Assembly: GCA_937951895.1 (NCBI GenBank)
Contig: CALFER010000086.1
Span: 12,264-76,263 of the forward strand
DNA: 64,000 nucleotides
Direction of reading: 5' to 3'
DNA from: an uncultured bacterium
GTDB lineage: Bacteria > CSSED10-310 > CALFER01
The notes beneath the pieces are model-generated. The model was given only the letters and a program-made list of their open reading frames with translations, searched no databases and had not been told where the DNA came from. This document shows, piece after piece, positions 16,741 to 25,676 of this stretch (its first letter is position 1; each line of letters begins with the position of its first letter). The position numbers were made by a program, and so were the translations under genes.

Positions 16741-18999
16741 TTACTCGGTTGTTCTCCAATCAAAATCATACACACACAGATTGCTCATTGACTGCGTCAT
16801 GCCGGGATCCAGGATCAATCCATACCAGAGCGCTTGCTCCTGAGAAAACCCGGCCTCCGGCCATAAGAAGGACGAGATGATCGTCATGTCGCTCATTCCA
16901 CCGGCAAAATCAATCTCGTAATGAGCGAGATCATTGCCGGAAGGCATGAAGTAGAATGTATCGAGATACATCAGAACGACAAAGAACCGGGCATCCCGGA
17001 TCGTTTCGGTTGTCGGGTTCCAGATTTGTGCGGTGAGCGACACGGGATCGCCTGGAGCAAAATCATGCCCGGGCATCGAAAGATATACATGCGGTAATGA
17101 GGGAAATCCGCCGTACTCGAACGCTCCCATATCCGTCGCGCCACCCTGCGGACGAGGATTTCCATCGAGATCCCGGTCGATCGCATATCGGTCGGTTCCC
17201 GCATCGATGCAAGGGGAATCAGCCATCAACCGAAGATCGAATGGATCCCCTCCAATCATGCGCGGATCGGCATGAATCACACCGGGACCCGATTCACCAT
17301 CCTGGACAATCGAGTATCTCACGGTCGGAACATCGCTGGACATAAAATTGGGTGTGTTGTTCCACATGATGGTGTTATCAAACACGACGGATGGTGCCGA
17401 TTCGATGTAAAGGTTTTCGACATTCAGTTCCGACCGGTTGTTCGTGATGGTACACTGAAAAATCTGAGTCTTCGGGTTATGCTCAAATGTGCCGAACCCG
17501 AATCGTGCTGCAGAGTTTCCCTCGACGACCACGTTGATTATCGACAGATGTGCGATGTAATCCGAGTGGATGGCACCGGACGTTCCTGTCGCGGTGTTCC
17601 CGGCCCAGATACAATGGTCCAGAATGGTGTCGTCTCCCAGTCTTGACAGATAACTCCCGCCTCCATCAGCGTCGGCATGGTTGTTGCGGAAGTCGCAATA
17701 TGCCATCGAGGCAAACCCGCCTTGCATGAAACAGCCGCCTCCCTGATTCGATCTGTTCCCCACGATGAAGCATCTTTCCAGATGAATATCGAATTCGACA
17801 TACTCGCGACCAAACATGTACAGGCCACCTCCGGACTCAGTCGCGTTGTTGTTGAGGACCTCACATCCGTTCAACCTGACCTGACCACCGGAAATATCGA
17901 TGGCTCCACCGGAAATCGCCTGATTGTCTGAGAAGAGGCAACTGTCCACGGAGATCGATCCGTAGTCGCTCGCCATCGCTCCCCCCGTAGCCTGTGCCTG
18001 ATTCTCCGTAAACTCGCAGGTAGCGAGACGGCATGAATCATCCAGGTATGTATGAAGAGCCCCTCCCTTGGCGGATCTGTTTCGAGTGAACACGGTTGAA
18101 TCGATTGACAGAGTTGACTGCTTCGAATAGACGGCCCCGCCCGATTCAAATGATTCATTCGATTGAAATTGACAACCGGAAATCAGAGGCTCGGAATCGG
18201 TGCAGAACACCGCGCCTCCCATATGTTCCGCGGTGTTGCTTTCAAAGACACATGCGATAATCTCGGGGGATGCAGAAATGGCACACATCACTCCGCCGCC
18301 GATCCCGGCAGCGTTCCCGGTAATGTAACAGTCTCGAATGACAGTTTGCCGGCATTGTCCGAAGCGGATGCCGCCTCCTTCAGCGGCTTGATTGTTCACG
18401 ATTGTGCAATGCTCGACGGTAAATACGGCTTCCGGAGCGGTATACACGGCTCCTCCGGCACTCTCTGCGACATTGTCCGAAAGGATGCATTCCGTCAGAT
18501 GCACATCGGCAAACGAATCGCAGTAGATTGCTCCTCCGTCCATCGAGGCTGTGTTGTCCGTGATGACCAGGTCGATCAGCTCGATCACGCCCGCATTGAA
18601 TCCGAAGTTAAACGCAGCCCCTTGCACCGCGACCGCGTGGGTGATCGTGATGCCCTCGATGGATGCGGAGATGCAATCGTACGGGTCAAAGACGAATCCT
18701 GAGCCGAGCGACTCGCAGTCGATGATGCATCCGGATGAACCATGTTCGGATCGGATGGCGATGGATTTGTCCCGGAAGGTGATGTTTCGGTTTCCCTCTC
18801 CCGTGAACAACCCGTCGGCCAGCAGCAGTATGTCACTCTCCTGCGCCGCGTCGATCCCCGCCTGAATAGTCGGCTGATCGGCAGGAATTCGGATCGTTGC
18901 GCCCGATACGATCGAGGAATGAAGAAAGATCAGGGAACAGACCGGGATACAGCTCAATGCGTGTTTCACTGGTCTCGATCTGGATTGCATTGCGGTCAT
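16741..18999 (-). CDS. Secreted right-handed beta-helix protein (Pmp-like repeats) with shared C-terminal domain
   Basis: A 752-residue protein with signal peptide (SCIPVCSLIFLHSSIVSG), then ATIRIPADQPTIQAGIDAAQ and more than fifteen beta-helix coils with GGA/GGG turns (DGGAIYCDSFADVHLTECI, GGAVYTAPEAVFTVEHCTI). The end is the shared domain (GDPVSLTAQIWNP, ARFFVVLMYLDTFYFMPS, SSFLWPE, SNLCVYDFDW). Its amino and carboxy ends closely match the protein at 23832-25490, and 29 bases in the two carboxy ends are identical. The start overlaps the upstream gene's stop by ATGA. It is the last gene of a four-gene secreted-protein operon. Confidence 0.92.
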   Translation of the reverse strand: MTAMQSRSRPVKHALSCIPVCSLIFLHSSIVSGATIRIPADQPTIQAGIDAAQESDILLLADGLFTGEGNRNITFRDKSIAIRSEHGSSGCIIDCESLGSGFVFDPYDCISASIEGITITHAVAVQGAAFNFGFNAGVIELIDLVITDNTASMDGGAIYCDSFADVHLTECILSDNVAESAGGAVYTAPEAVFTVEHCTIVNNQAAEGGGIRFGQCRQTVIRDCYITGNAAGIGGGVMCAISASPEIIACVFESNTAEHMGGAVFCTDSEPLISGCQFQSNESFESGGAVYSKQSTLSIDSTVFTRNRSAKGGALHTYLDDSCRLATCEFTENQAQATGGAMASDYGSISVDSCLFSDNQAISGGAIDISGGQVRLNGCEVLNNNATESGGGLYMFGREYVEFDIHLERCFIVGNRSNQGGGCFMQGGFASMAYCDFRNNHADADGGGSYLSRLGDDTILDHCIWAGNTATGTSGAIHSDYIAHLSIINVVVEGNSAARFGFGTFEHNPKTQIFQCTITNNRSELNVENLYIESAPSVVFDNTIMWNNTPNFMSSDVPTVRYSIVQDGESGPGVIHADPRMIGGDPFDLRLMADSPCIDAGTDRYAIDRDLDGNPRPQGGATDMGAFEYGGFPSLPHVYLSMPGHDFAPGDPVSLTAQIWNPTTETIRDARFFVVLMYLDTFYFMPSGNDLAHYEIDFAGGMSDMTIISSFLWPEAGFSQEQALWYGLILDPGMTQSMSNLCVYDFDWRTTE
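16754..16782 (-). repeat. 29-base exact repeat, copy 1 (within shared-domain coding)
   Basis: The same 29 bases occur at 23854-23882 in the paralogue. The reverse strand encodes the NLCVYDFDW end of the shared domain. Exact identity in coding DNA suggests recent duplication or gene conversion. Confidence 0.9.
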
Positions 19000-21380
19000 G
19001 AGTTGAACCCCCAGTCCAGTCGGGTGATATCTGTCATCAGTTCGTTCATTTGCCGGTCGAGAATCGCCCCCCAGAAAACAAGATTGATTGAAGGCGCGTC
19101 GCTGTCAGGTAATTCCAGGAAAAGGATATTGCCGGTACGGAACTCGAAGGGTGCAAGATCGAGATCGAAAGGCGTCAGTCCGTCGTCTGTCGGAGTGAAA
19201 TCGGGCACATTGTAAAAGATGCTGGTATCACCGACAGGGACCTCCATCAGAACGACCCCTGATGCCTGTATCGCATCAGGACCGTTCCGGACAAAGTAAT
19301 CGAGATCAATCGGAGCGTAGGTGCTGACGAACGGTTGTTGCATGCCGAGTTCAAACCAGGGGACCTGTTTTTGAAGCTCGATGATGTGAAAACGTCCATC
19401 TTCTGTCTGGACGACGGCGCGGCAGCCCAGTGAGTCATTCTGACACATCCGTGCTTTGGCAGTGCAATAGGACCGCTCGTCGCCTAGATTCAAGGTGGAT
19501 ACGCTCCATCCGTCCGATGAATGCCACATGATTTGCGTAACGCCATTTTTATCGGGGACCGTGCATGCGACCGGATTCCGGAATGCATCCATGCACAGTT
19601 GAGGTGCCAAGTTATCGATCCCGACAGGCGATATGTCGTCCCATCTGATCCAGCCGACTGCACCGGGATACATCAGTCGCATCCGACCGTAATGAACCGG
19701 AACTAATATCTCGGGGATCCATTCCGATGCCGATCCCAGTGATACGGTCATCGCGGATGCATTTCCGTCGAGTGTCATGGTGTCGCCATACCAGAATCCC
19801 CGATTACTTAGATGCAGGATAGAAACAGTATCGTTGCTTTGGTTCTCATCGAGCAGAATAGCCAGAGTGAGATTGCCGGAAGGATCCCTTGTCATGGATT
19901 TCGTCGCGACAAAATCGGACATGAAATGCAGATTGTTCTGCCAGGATCCTTCCGTTTTCCAGGAACCGATGATCCCGTCGTCGACGTCACGTAAAGTATG
20001 GGGATTCAACTCCTGATCAAGCCCGATCAATGCGTTGCGAGTCGCTTCATTCGTAATGAGTTCCGATTCGAGATCGCCGTTTTCGATCCGATGATACGTC
20101 AGCCCGGATGCGCCGTGCTCTCTCCAGGTCAATGCGTGAAACACATCCATGTTTTCGATCGTGATGCAGCCCTTGTCGCGCGTCGGCATCGGATCAAACT
20201 CCGTTGTCACTACCGAGCAGTCTTCCAACGGATCAAGAATCTGAATCACGGCTTCCGGATTCAGGATCACGATGTAGGGAACACCAGGTTCGGAAAACGA
20301 AAATGAAAAATCGGCGCAGTTCAGCGACGCGAAAACGAAATCCCGTGTCCAGTGCCCGCCCGAAAGAGTCCAGTACGAGTACGAGTATCCGGACAGCAGA
20401 AACCGGATCGATCCATCTTCCAGAAGCCGCAGATCCTCGATCCGGCCATCCGAAGTGATCGATGAGGCAGTCCACCCGATTCCCTCCCGAGTGAACATCA
20501 GGGTCTCTTCATCGAATGAGGCAATGATCCGCAGGCATCCGGCCGCATCGGCGACCAATGCTGAACTCGTTGCCGATTCGATCTCGGCTACCGTCTCACT
20601 TCGCCATCCTGTGCTGTCTGTCCATGTCATCAAAACAGGTTCATAGCCCTGAATCAGAACGTCGATGTCGCCTGTTGAATGATACACCGCGGAAAGATCG
20701 AACTCAGGTTTGTAATTGATCACTCTTTCTGTCGTCGGATGCTGGTCGATGATCCGGGCATGGTTGATGAACCCGTCACCGTAAAAAAAACAATGAACAC
20801 TATCGCCCGTCGATCCGATGAATGCGCGTCCATTTGACTCGCCAATCGGAACCGGATCGCCCCAGACATCGTCTTCCAGGCAGTTGAATATCAGAAAATA
20901 ACGATCCGCTCGAACGGGACGAGCGCACACGCAGTAGATTCTGCCATTCGTATCCGCGTGGAGGTTCAGCATCCGATCGGTTGCACCGATCCAATCCGGA
21001 TAGCTGACTTGCCAGTTACCTGTCGTACCGTCGATCTGGATCAGTGGGTGGGGTGCATCCGGCTCGATCCGCATGAACACGTACAGACGGCCATCGGAAT
21101 GACTGCACTCGAATTGCTCGATTCCGGTCGTCTCCGGCAGATCGAATATACGCTCATGCACCCATTTCGACCCGTCGAAATACCAGTGATACACCGATGC
21201 TGAGGCGCTGAACAAATGCGAGTCTCCGTTCGGCATGGTCAGGGATGCATGGAACCCGTCGATCAGAAAATCGAGGGGTATTTCGTGTGCTGTTACCTCA
21301 TAGTCGACGCCGGTCACAGTATCTGTAATCACGACGCTCAACAGCAGCATCAGGAACACAACGGAACGGTTCGTTTTCAT
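18996..21380 (-). CDS. Large secreted protein, propeller-like repeats, shared C-terminal domain
   Basis: A 794-residue exported protein with signal peptide SVVFLMLLLSVVITDTVTG. The body is a series of short beta blade-like segments (SHLFSASASVYHWYFDGSKW, GRLYVFMRIEPDAPHPLIQI, GRIYCVCARPVRADRYFLIF) with Trp/Tyr every ~50 residues, which fits a beta-propeller but lacks clear BNR or Kelch signatures. The last ~120 residues match the shared domain more distantly (NGPDAIQASGVVLMEVPVGD, FLELPDSDAPSINLVFWGAI, MTDITRLDWGFNS). ATG 21380 overlaps the upstream stop (ATGA), as does its own stop with the next gene. Function unknown. Confidence 0.85.
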   Translation of the reverse strand: MKTNRSVVFLMLLLSVVITDTVTGVDYEVTAHEIPLDFLIDGFHASLTMPNGDSHLFSASASVYHWYFDGSKWVHERIFDLPETTGIEQFECSHSDGRLYVFMRIEPDAPHPLIQIDGTTGNWQVSYPDWIGATDRMLNLHADTNGRIYCVCARPVRADRYFLIFNCLEDDVWGDPVPIGESNGRAFIGSTGDSVHCFFYGDGFINHARIIDQHPTTERVINYKPEFDLSAVYHSTGDIDVLIQGYEPVLMTWTDSTGWRSETVAEIESATSSALVADAAGCLRIIASFDEETLMFTREGIGWTASSITSDGRIEDLRLLEDGSIRFLLSGYSYSYWTLSGGHWTRDFVFASLNCADFSFSFSEPGVPYIVILNPEAVIQILDPLEDCSVVTTEFDPMPTRDKGCITIENMDVFHALTWREHGASGLTYHRIENGDLESELITNEATRNALIGLDQELNPHTLRDVDDGIIGSWKTEGSWQNNLHFMSDFVATKSMTRDPSGNLTLAILLDENQSNDTVSILHLSNRGFWYGDTMTLDGNASAMTVSLGSASEWIPEILVPVHYGRMRLMYPGAVGWIRWDDISPVGIDNLAPQLCMDAFRNPVACTVPDKNGVTQIMWHSSDGWSVSTLNLGDERSYCTAKARMCQNDSLGCRAVVQTEDGRFHIIELQKQVPWFELGMQQPFVSTYAPIDLDYFVRNGPDAIQASGVVLMEVPVGDTSIFYNVPDFTPTDDGLTPFDLDLAPFEFRTGNILFLELPDSDAPSINLVFWGAILDRQMNELMTDITRLDWGFNS

Positions 21381-23845
21381 CGACTGGCTCCTGTGAAAAA
21401 TGGAACAGAGGCAGAAGCTCTCGCTGAATGACCATCGACGTCGATCGCTTCGACTTCAACCATGAAGCGACTTTTCGATACCGGTGACGCCACCGGTATC
21501 ACCACGCCGAATATCCCGTCTCCTTCACCGGAATCGTGATGATGCCCATCATCTTTCAACTCCAGCCCGGTCGTCACACCATTCACGAGCAGTTCGACCC
21601 GGGCGATGGTGTCCAGGCCCTGTCGATCCTGGATCAAAGCCACGATAACAGCTTCTCCGCCGGTATCGGACTGAATCCGCGTGTCCCAGCATCCGGTCAT
21701 GCGGATGAGGGGTGCGCGACGACCGATCGGGACGACAAGCGGTTCGGACAAGGTTCCTTCCTTCCCATAGACATCGAACGATGACAGTCGATAGGAAGCG
21801 CTTAGCGCAGTCATGGCAGCCGTTCTGACATCGATCCTGACTGATTGGAGTGGTTCATCCACGGTCCGGATCGTCGTTTCAGAATAGCCGTCAACAGTCT
21901 CGTAAACACGGATGCCTTTCGCTCCCGGAGCGCCAATCCAGGACAGTTCTATTTCATGATCCGAGATCCATTCGGAGTGGACAGCCGACGGGGGTGCCGG
22001 GGGAGACGAGTTTGGATCGACTCGTCCGATCATCACGCCGCCTGAGTTGAGCAGTGCATAGATCAATGTGGGATCGAGCGGGTGGGAGTAGATTCTGTAA
22101 ACAGCCGGTGAGACACCATCTACCGGGATGGGCTCGATGTGAGAGGAATCCGCCCTGAACAACCTGTCCGCCGCGATCAGGTAATCATCGAATGTGAACG
22201 TGCAGATGTCCTCCGCAGCAATTGTTTCGAGCGGATCGATTGCGCCTGTTTCGATATTGAATCGATGGAGGCGTTCGTTGTTGACAAACATGAAGTGTTC
22301 GATGTCATTACGCAGGGGGATGAGTGTTTGCATGGTCGGTGCATCATGTGGACTTCCCGAAAAACCGATTCCACCGTCTGTCGATATATGAAGTTGATTG
22401 TAGCAACAGTTGAAAATGTAGGGAAGGACGGGCGTCGCATCTCCTCTGTGCAAATGCAGCTGGCCGAAAAATTGGGGATGATACCGTTCCCATTCCATCT
22501 CCTCCGGAATGTATTGATTGAAATTCGTGTAATACTCGGGACCATCCTGCGTATAATAACTGCCTGAAGCCACGAAGACACCTCTGCCGGTTTCGCTGAT
22601 CCCGACAAACTCCGGCCAGTACTTGTCATCGTACGACCAACCGATATTCTGCCAGTCGGCGCGATCGCTATCCGAGTAATACAGTCCGCTTCCCTGCATG
22701 TACCATATGGTCGGATCATAGAACGATTGCCGGATCTGTCCGAATCCGTTCTCGGGGAAATCGGTCTGCGGGATCCAGGTCTCACCCGAATCCGTTGATT
22801 TTGCGATTTCTGCCCCACAGACATACATATCATGCGGCGGACGGGAATCGAACAGCAGCGATGTCCATCGTTTGAATGCGATCCTTCCCTCGAGCAATTC
22901 GAAGGTTTGCAAGTCGTTCCGGGAAATCCACAATCCTTCACCGGAACTGACGAATGTACCAATCGTAGAGAAATGGATCAGATAGACACTGATATCGTCC
23001 CTGATCAGTTGCCAGAGCACCCCCTTGTTATCGGATTTCCAGAGCCCTTGTCCGCTCAACCCGGCCAGGACGGTGGAGTTTGCATTGCTCATATGAGTCA
23101 AATTGCTGATGCCCGATGTGAACGTATGCACTTTTATCCAGGTCGTTCCATTGTATTCGAACATCCACAGCGCATTGTCATCCGACCCCAGTATCGTCAG
23201 ATCCGGGAGAACATCCACACACCCGAACCAATCGACGCGATCCGGGAGTCTGATGTGTCGAATACCCCCGCCGTTTCCAATTACGCAGTGCATTTCAAGC
23301 GCTCTGTCGTAATAAAACGCGAACTCAGGATGTCCTTTCACAAAGTACACTCGACCGATATCGTTTCCGCCGATCCGAAATCGGTTCCATGTTCGGCCGG
23401 AATCCGGCGATTCAAGGCAGTAGTCGTTCGTTTCGAGAATCAGTCGTTCGGGATTGTTCGGATCGATCGTGATCCGTATGCCGGCCGGCCCGATACGGAC
23501 CCGTTCAAGGCTCACGCCATCGAGCCGAAACAATGCCTGATCCGTCAGAACAAAAAACACGGGAGGATCGATCTGTGCGGCCGTGATGGATTGAAAATGC
23601 CCTGGGAAAGAGATTTTCAGCGGAGTCCAACTCGCTCCGCCGTCAGTCGATCGGTTGAAAATAGGATATGCCCAGTCGCCTCCGGACAAGTCAAGAATGA
23701 CGGGTTGATCGACCCCGGCGACTTCGGCGCGCATGCTGTGTGTCGACGGGAGTCCAGTCACATGGAAGATCTCCTCCCGAGCGCTCGACGGACAGGCGAT
23801 CAGCAGCAGCGAAAAGAGCTGAAGCACGCATTTACCAGGGTTCAT
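21377..23845 (-). CDS. Secreted BNR/VPS10-like beta-propeller protein
   Basis: An 822-residue exported protein. ATG 23845 is chosen because GGAGG lies seven bases upstream; longer in-frame starts (23851, 23875) have no suitable site. The signal sequence contains LIAC (Cys18), compatible with a lipobox. The body has BNR/Asp-box repeats (STDGGASWTPL, SPDSGRTWNRF, SDNKGVLWQLI, STDSGETWIPQ), as in sortilin/VPS10-like propellers, then a fibronectin-type region (PPAPPSAVHSEWISDHEIEL) and a final Ig-like domain rich in Asp/His (KDDGHHHDSGEGDGIFG). It lacks the shared C-terminal domain of its operon partners. The Asp/His-rich loop may bind a metal. Confidence 0.88.
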   Translation of the reverse strand: MNPGKCVLQLFSLLLIACPSSAREEIFHVTGLPSTHSMRAEVAGVDQPVILDLSGGDWAYPIFNRSTDGGASWTPLKISFPGHFQSITAAQIDPPVFFVLTDQALFRLDGVSLERVRIGPAGIRITIDPNNPERLILETNDYCLESPDSGRTWNRFRIGGNDIGRVYFVKGHPEFAFYYDRALEMHCVIGNGGGIRHIRLPDRVDWFGCVDVLPDLTILGSDDNALWMFEYNGTTWIKVHTFTSGISNLTHMSNANSTVLAGLSGQGLWKSDNKGVLWQLIRDDISVYLIHFSTIGTFVSSGEGLWISRNDLQTFELLEGRIAFKRWTSLLFDSRPPHDMYVCGAEIAKSTDSGETWIPQTDFPENGFGQIRQSFYDPTIWYMQGSGLYYSDSDRADWQNIGWSYDDKYWPEFVGISETGRGVFVASGSYYTQDGPEYYTNFNQYIPEEMEWERYHPQFFGQLHLHRGDATPVLPYIFNCCYNQLHISTDGGIGFSGSPHDAPTMQTLIPLRNDIEHFMFVNNERLHRFNIETGAIDPLETIAAEDICTFTFDDYLIAADRLFRADSSHIEPIPVDGVSPAVYRIYSHPLDPTLIYALLNSGGVMIGRVDPNSSPPAPPSAVHSEWISDHEIELSWIGAPGAKGIRVYETVDGYSETTIRTVDEPLQSVRIDVRTAAMTALSASYRLSSFDVYGKEGTLSEPLVVPIGRRAPLIRMTGCWDTRIQSDTGGEAVIVALIQDRQGLDTIARVELLVNGVTTGLELKDDGHHHDSGEGDGIFGVVIPVASPVSKSRFMVEVEAIDVDGHSARASASVPFFTGASR

Positions 23846-25490
23846 CGTCATGCCTCCAATCAAAATCATACACACACAGATTACTCACCATCTGCGTCAA
23901 GCCGGCATCCAGAACCGCCCCGTACCACAATGCCTGATCCAGCGATTGCGGAATATCCGGCCAGGCGAACTCGGGAAGAATCCCCAGTTCAATCGTTCCG
24001 GCGGGACAATCGATGGTGTAGAACGAAATGTCTCCACCGCCCGGCATGAAGTAGTATGCATCGAGATACTCCAGAATGACGAATACGGGGGCATTCCGGA
24101 TCGTTTCGGTTGAGGGGTTCCAGATCTGCGCGGTGAGCGACACGGGATCGCCCGGGAAAAACCGATGCGCCGGCATGGAAAGATAGATATGAGGTGTCGC
24201 CGGACGATACGACGATTCATACGCTCCGATGTCGCACGCGCCGCCCTGAAGACGGGGGTTCCCGTCGAGATCGACAGGGATCTCGTACCCGGATCTGCCG
24301 GCGTCGATGCAGGGCGAATCCGGACGCAGTCTCGGATCGAACGGATCGCCTCCGATCAGGCCGGGATCGGAATGGATGTTGCCGATTCCGGGCAGGGATC
24401 GCTCAACCGCACTGAAAATGACATAACGGTCGCGCGAATCGTCCGGTACGAACGCGGGTTGGTTGTCACGTTCTATGGAATTGCCGATGCATATGAGGGG
24501 ATTTCTAATATAATCTCCGACCACGGGAAAGTTTTCCCGGGAACGATTCGAGATAAACGAACAATGAATGAAATGGCATGGGTCATACGTCGTTGGCATG
24601 CACGCACCATGCCGATCAGCGATGTTATTATGAAAGAGGCAATTGACGGCGAGAAAGGATTCTGACAAAAACGCTCCCATTCCACCCCCGTGATGCACAG
24701 CCGAGTTTCCCGCAAACGTACACCGGGACATCACAACGGATCCATTCGATTGTATGTGCAATCCTCCGAAAATCTCCGCAGTGTTGGAAGAAAAAATGCA
24801 ATCCGAGATATCAATCTCATTGCCTGTGATATCAGCCCCTCCTCCAATGTGCTGGGCCGTATTGCTCTCGAATCGGCAGTAGCGGATTCCTCGCGTGTCC
24901 CCGGTCAGATACACCCCTCCGCCCCGATACGCTGTGTTCGATCGAAACAGACATCCCGTCATTCCGAGCCGTGAATACCGGGAGTGAATGCCCCCGCCAA
25001 AGCTCGACGAGGTGTTATCAAGAAAACTGCAATCCTTGAGGCTCACATCGGCTTCCCAGATGTGGAAGCCACCTCCGTAAGAAAGTGCCGAGTTGCCAGA
25101 AACAACGAGTCCGATGAACGTCACCGCGGCATGGTCACAGTAAATCGCACCACCTTCGACTGCCAATCCTCCGGTGATCGTCAGATCCCGGATTTCTGCA
25201 TTGGCGGTGTCATTTTCATCCAGATAAAAACCACGCCCCTGACCCTCGCAATTCATCACACAGCCCGCCGCACCGTTTTCCGACCGCACGGTGATCGCTT
25301 TACCGCGTAATGAAACATCCCGGTTTCCTTCGCCGGTGTAGACACCATCCGAGATCATCACGATGTCCCCTTCCGATGCGGCATCGATTCCCGCCTGAAT
25401 GGTGGGCGCTTCCAGGGGGACATGAATCGTCGCGGAGAAACAGGTCAAGATGGGAAAAACGAGCAGAAACCCGAGAATCGGCATTTTCAT
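23832..25490 (-). CDS. Secreted right-handed beta-helix protein with shared C-terminal domain (first gene of operon)
   Basis: A 552-residue exported protein: signal peptide MKMPILGFLLVFPILTCFSA, then TIHVPLEAPTIQAGIDAASE, and about ten GGG-turn coils (GGGFHIWEADVSLKDCSF, GGGIHSRYSRLGMTGCLF). The carboxy domain has PGDPVSLTAQIWNPSTETIR, VFVILEYLDAYYFMPGGG, EFAWPDI and SNLCVYDFDW, the clearest form of the shared domain. It overlaps the following BNR gene by about 14 bases. GAGGTGAAGGA precedes ATG 25490; ATG 25484 also fits. It is divergent from a kinase-TPR gene, with an inverted repeat between them. Confidence 0.92.
   Translation of the reverse strand: MKMPILGFLLVFPILTCFSATIHVPLEAPTIQAGIDAASEGDIVMISDGVYTGEGNRDVSLRGKAITVRSENGAAGCVMNCEGQGRGFYLDENDTANAEIRDLTITGGLAVEGGAIYCDHAAVTFIGLVVSGNSALSYGGGFHIWEADVSLKDCSFLDNTSSSFGGGIHSRYSRLGMTGCLFRSNTAYRGGGVYLTGDTRGIRYCRFESNTAQHIGGGADITGNEIDISDCIFSSNTAEIFGGLHIQSNGSVVMSRCTFAGNSAVHHGGGMGAFLSESFLAVNCLFHNNIADRHGACMPTTYDPCHFIHCSFISNRSRENFPVVGDYIRNPLICIGNSIERDNQPAFVPDDSRDRYVIFSAVERSLPGIGNIHSDPGLIGGDPFDPRLRPDSPCIDAGRSGYEIPVDLDGNPRLQGGACDIGAYESSYRPATPHIYLSMPAHRFFPGDPVSLTAQIWNPSTETIRNAPVFVILEYLDAYYFMPGGGDISFYTIDCPAGTIELGILPEFAWPDIPQSLDQALWYGAVLDAGLTQMVSNLCVYDFDWRHDDEPW
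23854..23882 (-). repeat. 29-base exact repeat, copy 2
   Basis: Identical to 16754-16782; lies in the shared-domain coding region and just before the BNR gene's start. Confidence 0.9.
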
Positions 25491-25524
25491 TCCTTCACCT
25501 CATTTCAAGAATCATACAAACGAT

Positions 25525-25554
25525 AATGTATCACCAGAACGCACGTGCTGACAA
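25525..25554 (-). promoter_or_regulatory. Putative promoter of the secreted-protein operon
   Basis: On the minus strand TTGTCA (25554-25549) and TACATT (25530-25525) are 18 bases apart, and the -10 carries an extended TGA just upstream. It directs transcription to 25490. Its -35 lies inside the left arm of the inverted repeat at 25546-25577. Sequence match only. Confidence 0.45.
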
Positions 25555-25577
25555 GCCAGTGTGGACTCTTGTCAGCA
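25546..25577. promoter_or_regulatory. 10-bp inverted repeat, likely operator between divergent genes
   Basis: TGCTGACAAG (25546-25555) and CTTGTCAGCA (25568-25577) are a perfect inverted repeat with a 12-base spacer. It covers the putative -35 of the leftward operon and lies upstream of the rightward promoter, so one dimeric regulator could act on both. It could instead form a hairpin in RNA. No regulator gene is adjacent. Confidence 0.5.
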
Positions 25578-25613
25578 TGTCTGCGGATCCATCACAGATG
25601 GTCGGCGTGCAAA

Positions 25614-25642
25614 TTGAACCCACCTGAAGCCTCTGATATGAT
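25614..25642 (+). promoter_or_regulatory. Putative sigma70-type promoter for the kinase-TPR gene
   Basis: TTGAAC (25614-25619) and TATGAT (25637-25642) are separated by 17 bases, about 35 bases before the start codon at 25677. Confidence 0.5.
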
Positions 25643-25676
25643 ATCGCCATTGATTCCGCTCAGAGAGGGGTTCCAC

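Noticed and set aside
22832..24049. 405-residue plus-strand open frame
   Set aside because: Antisense to the BNR propeller gene; no protein-like pattern.
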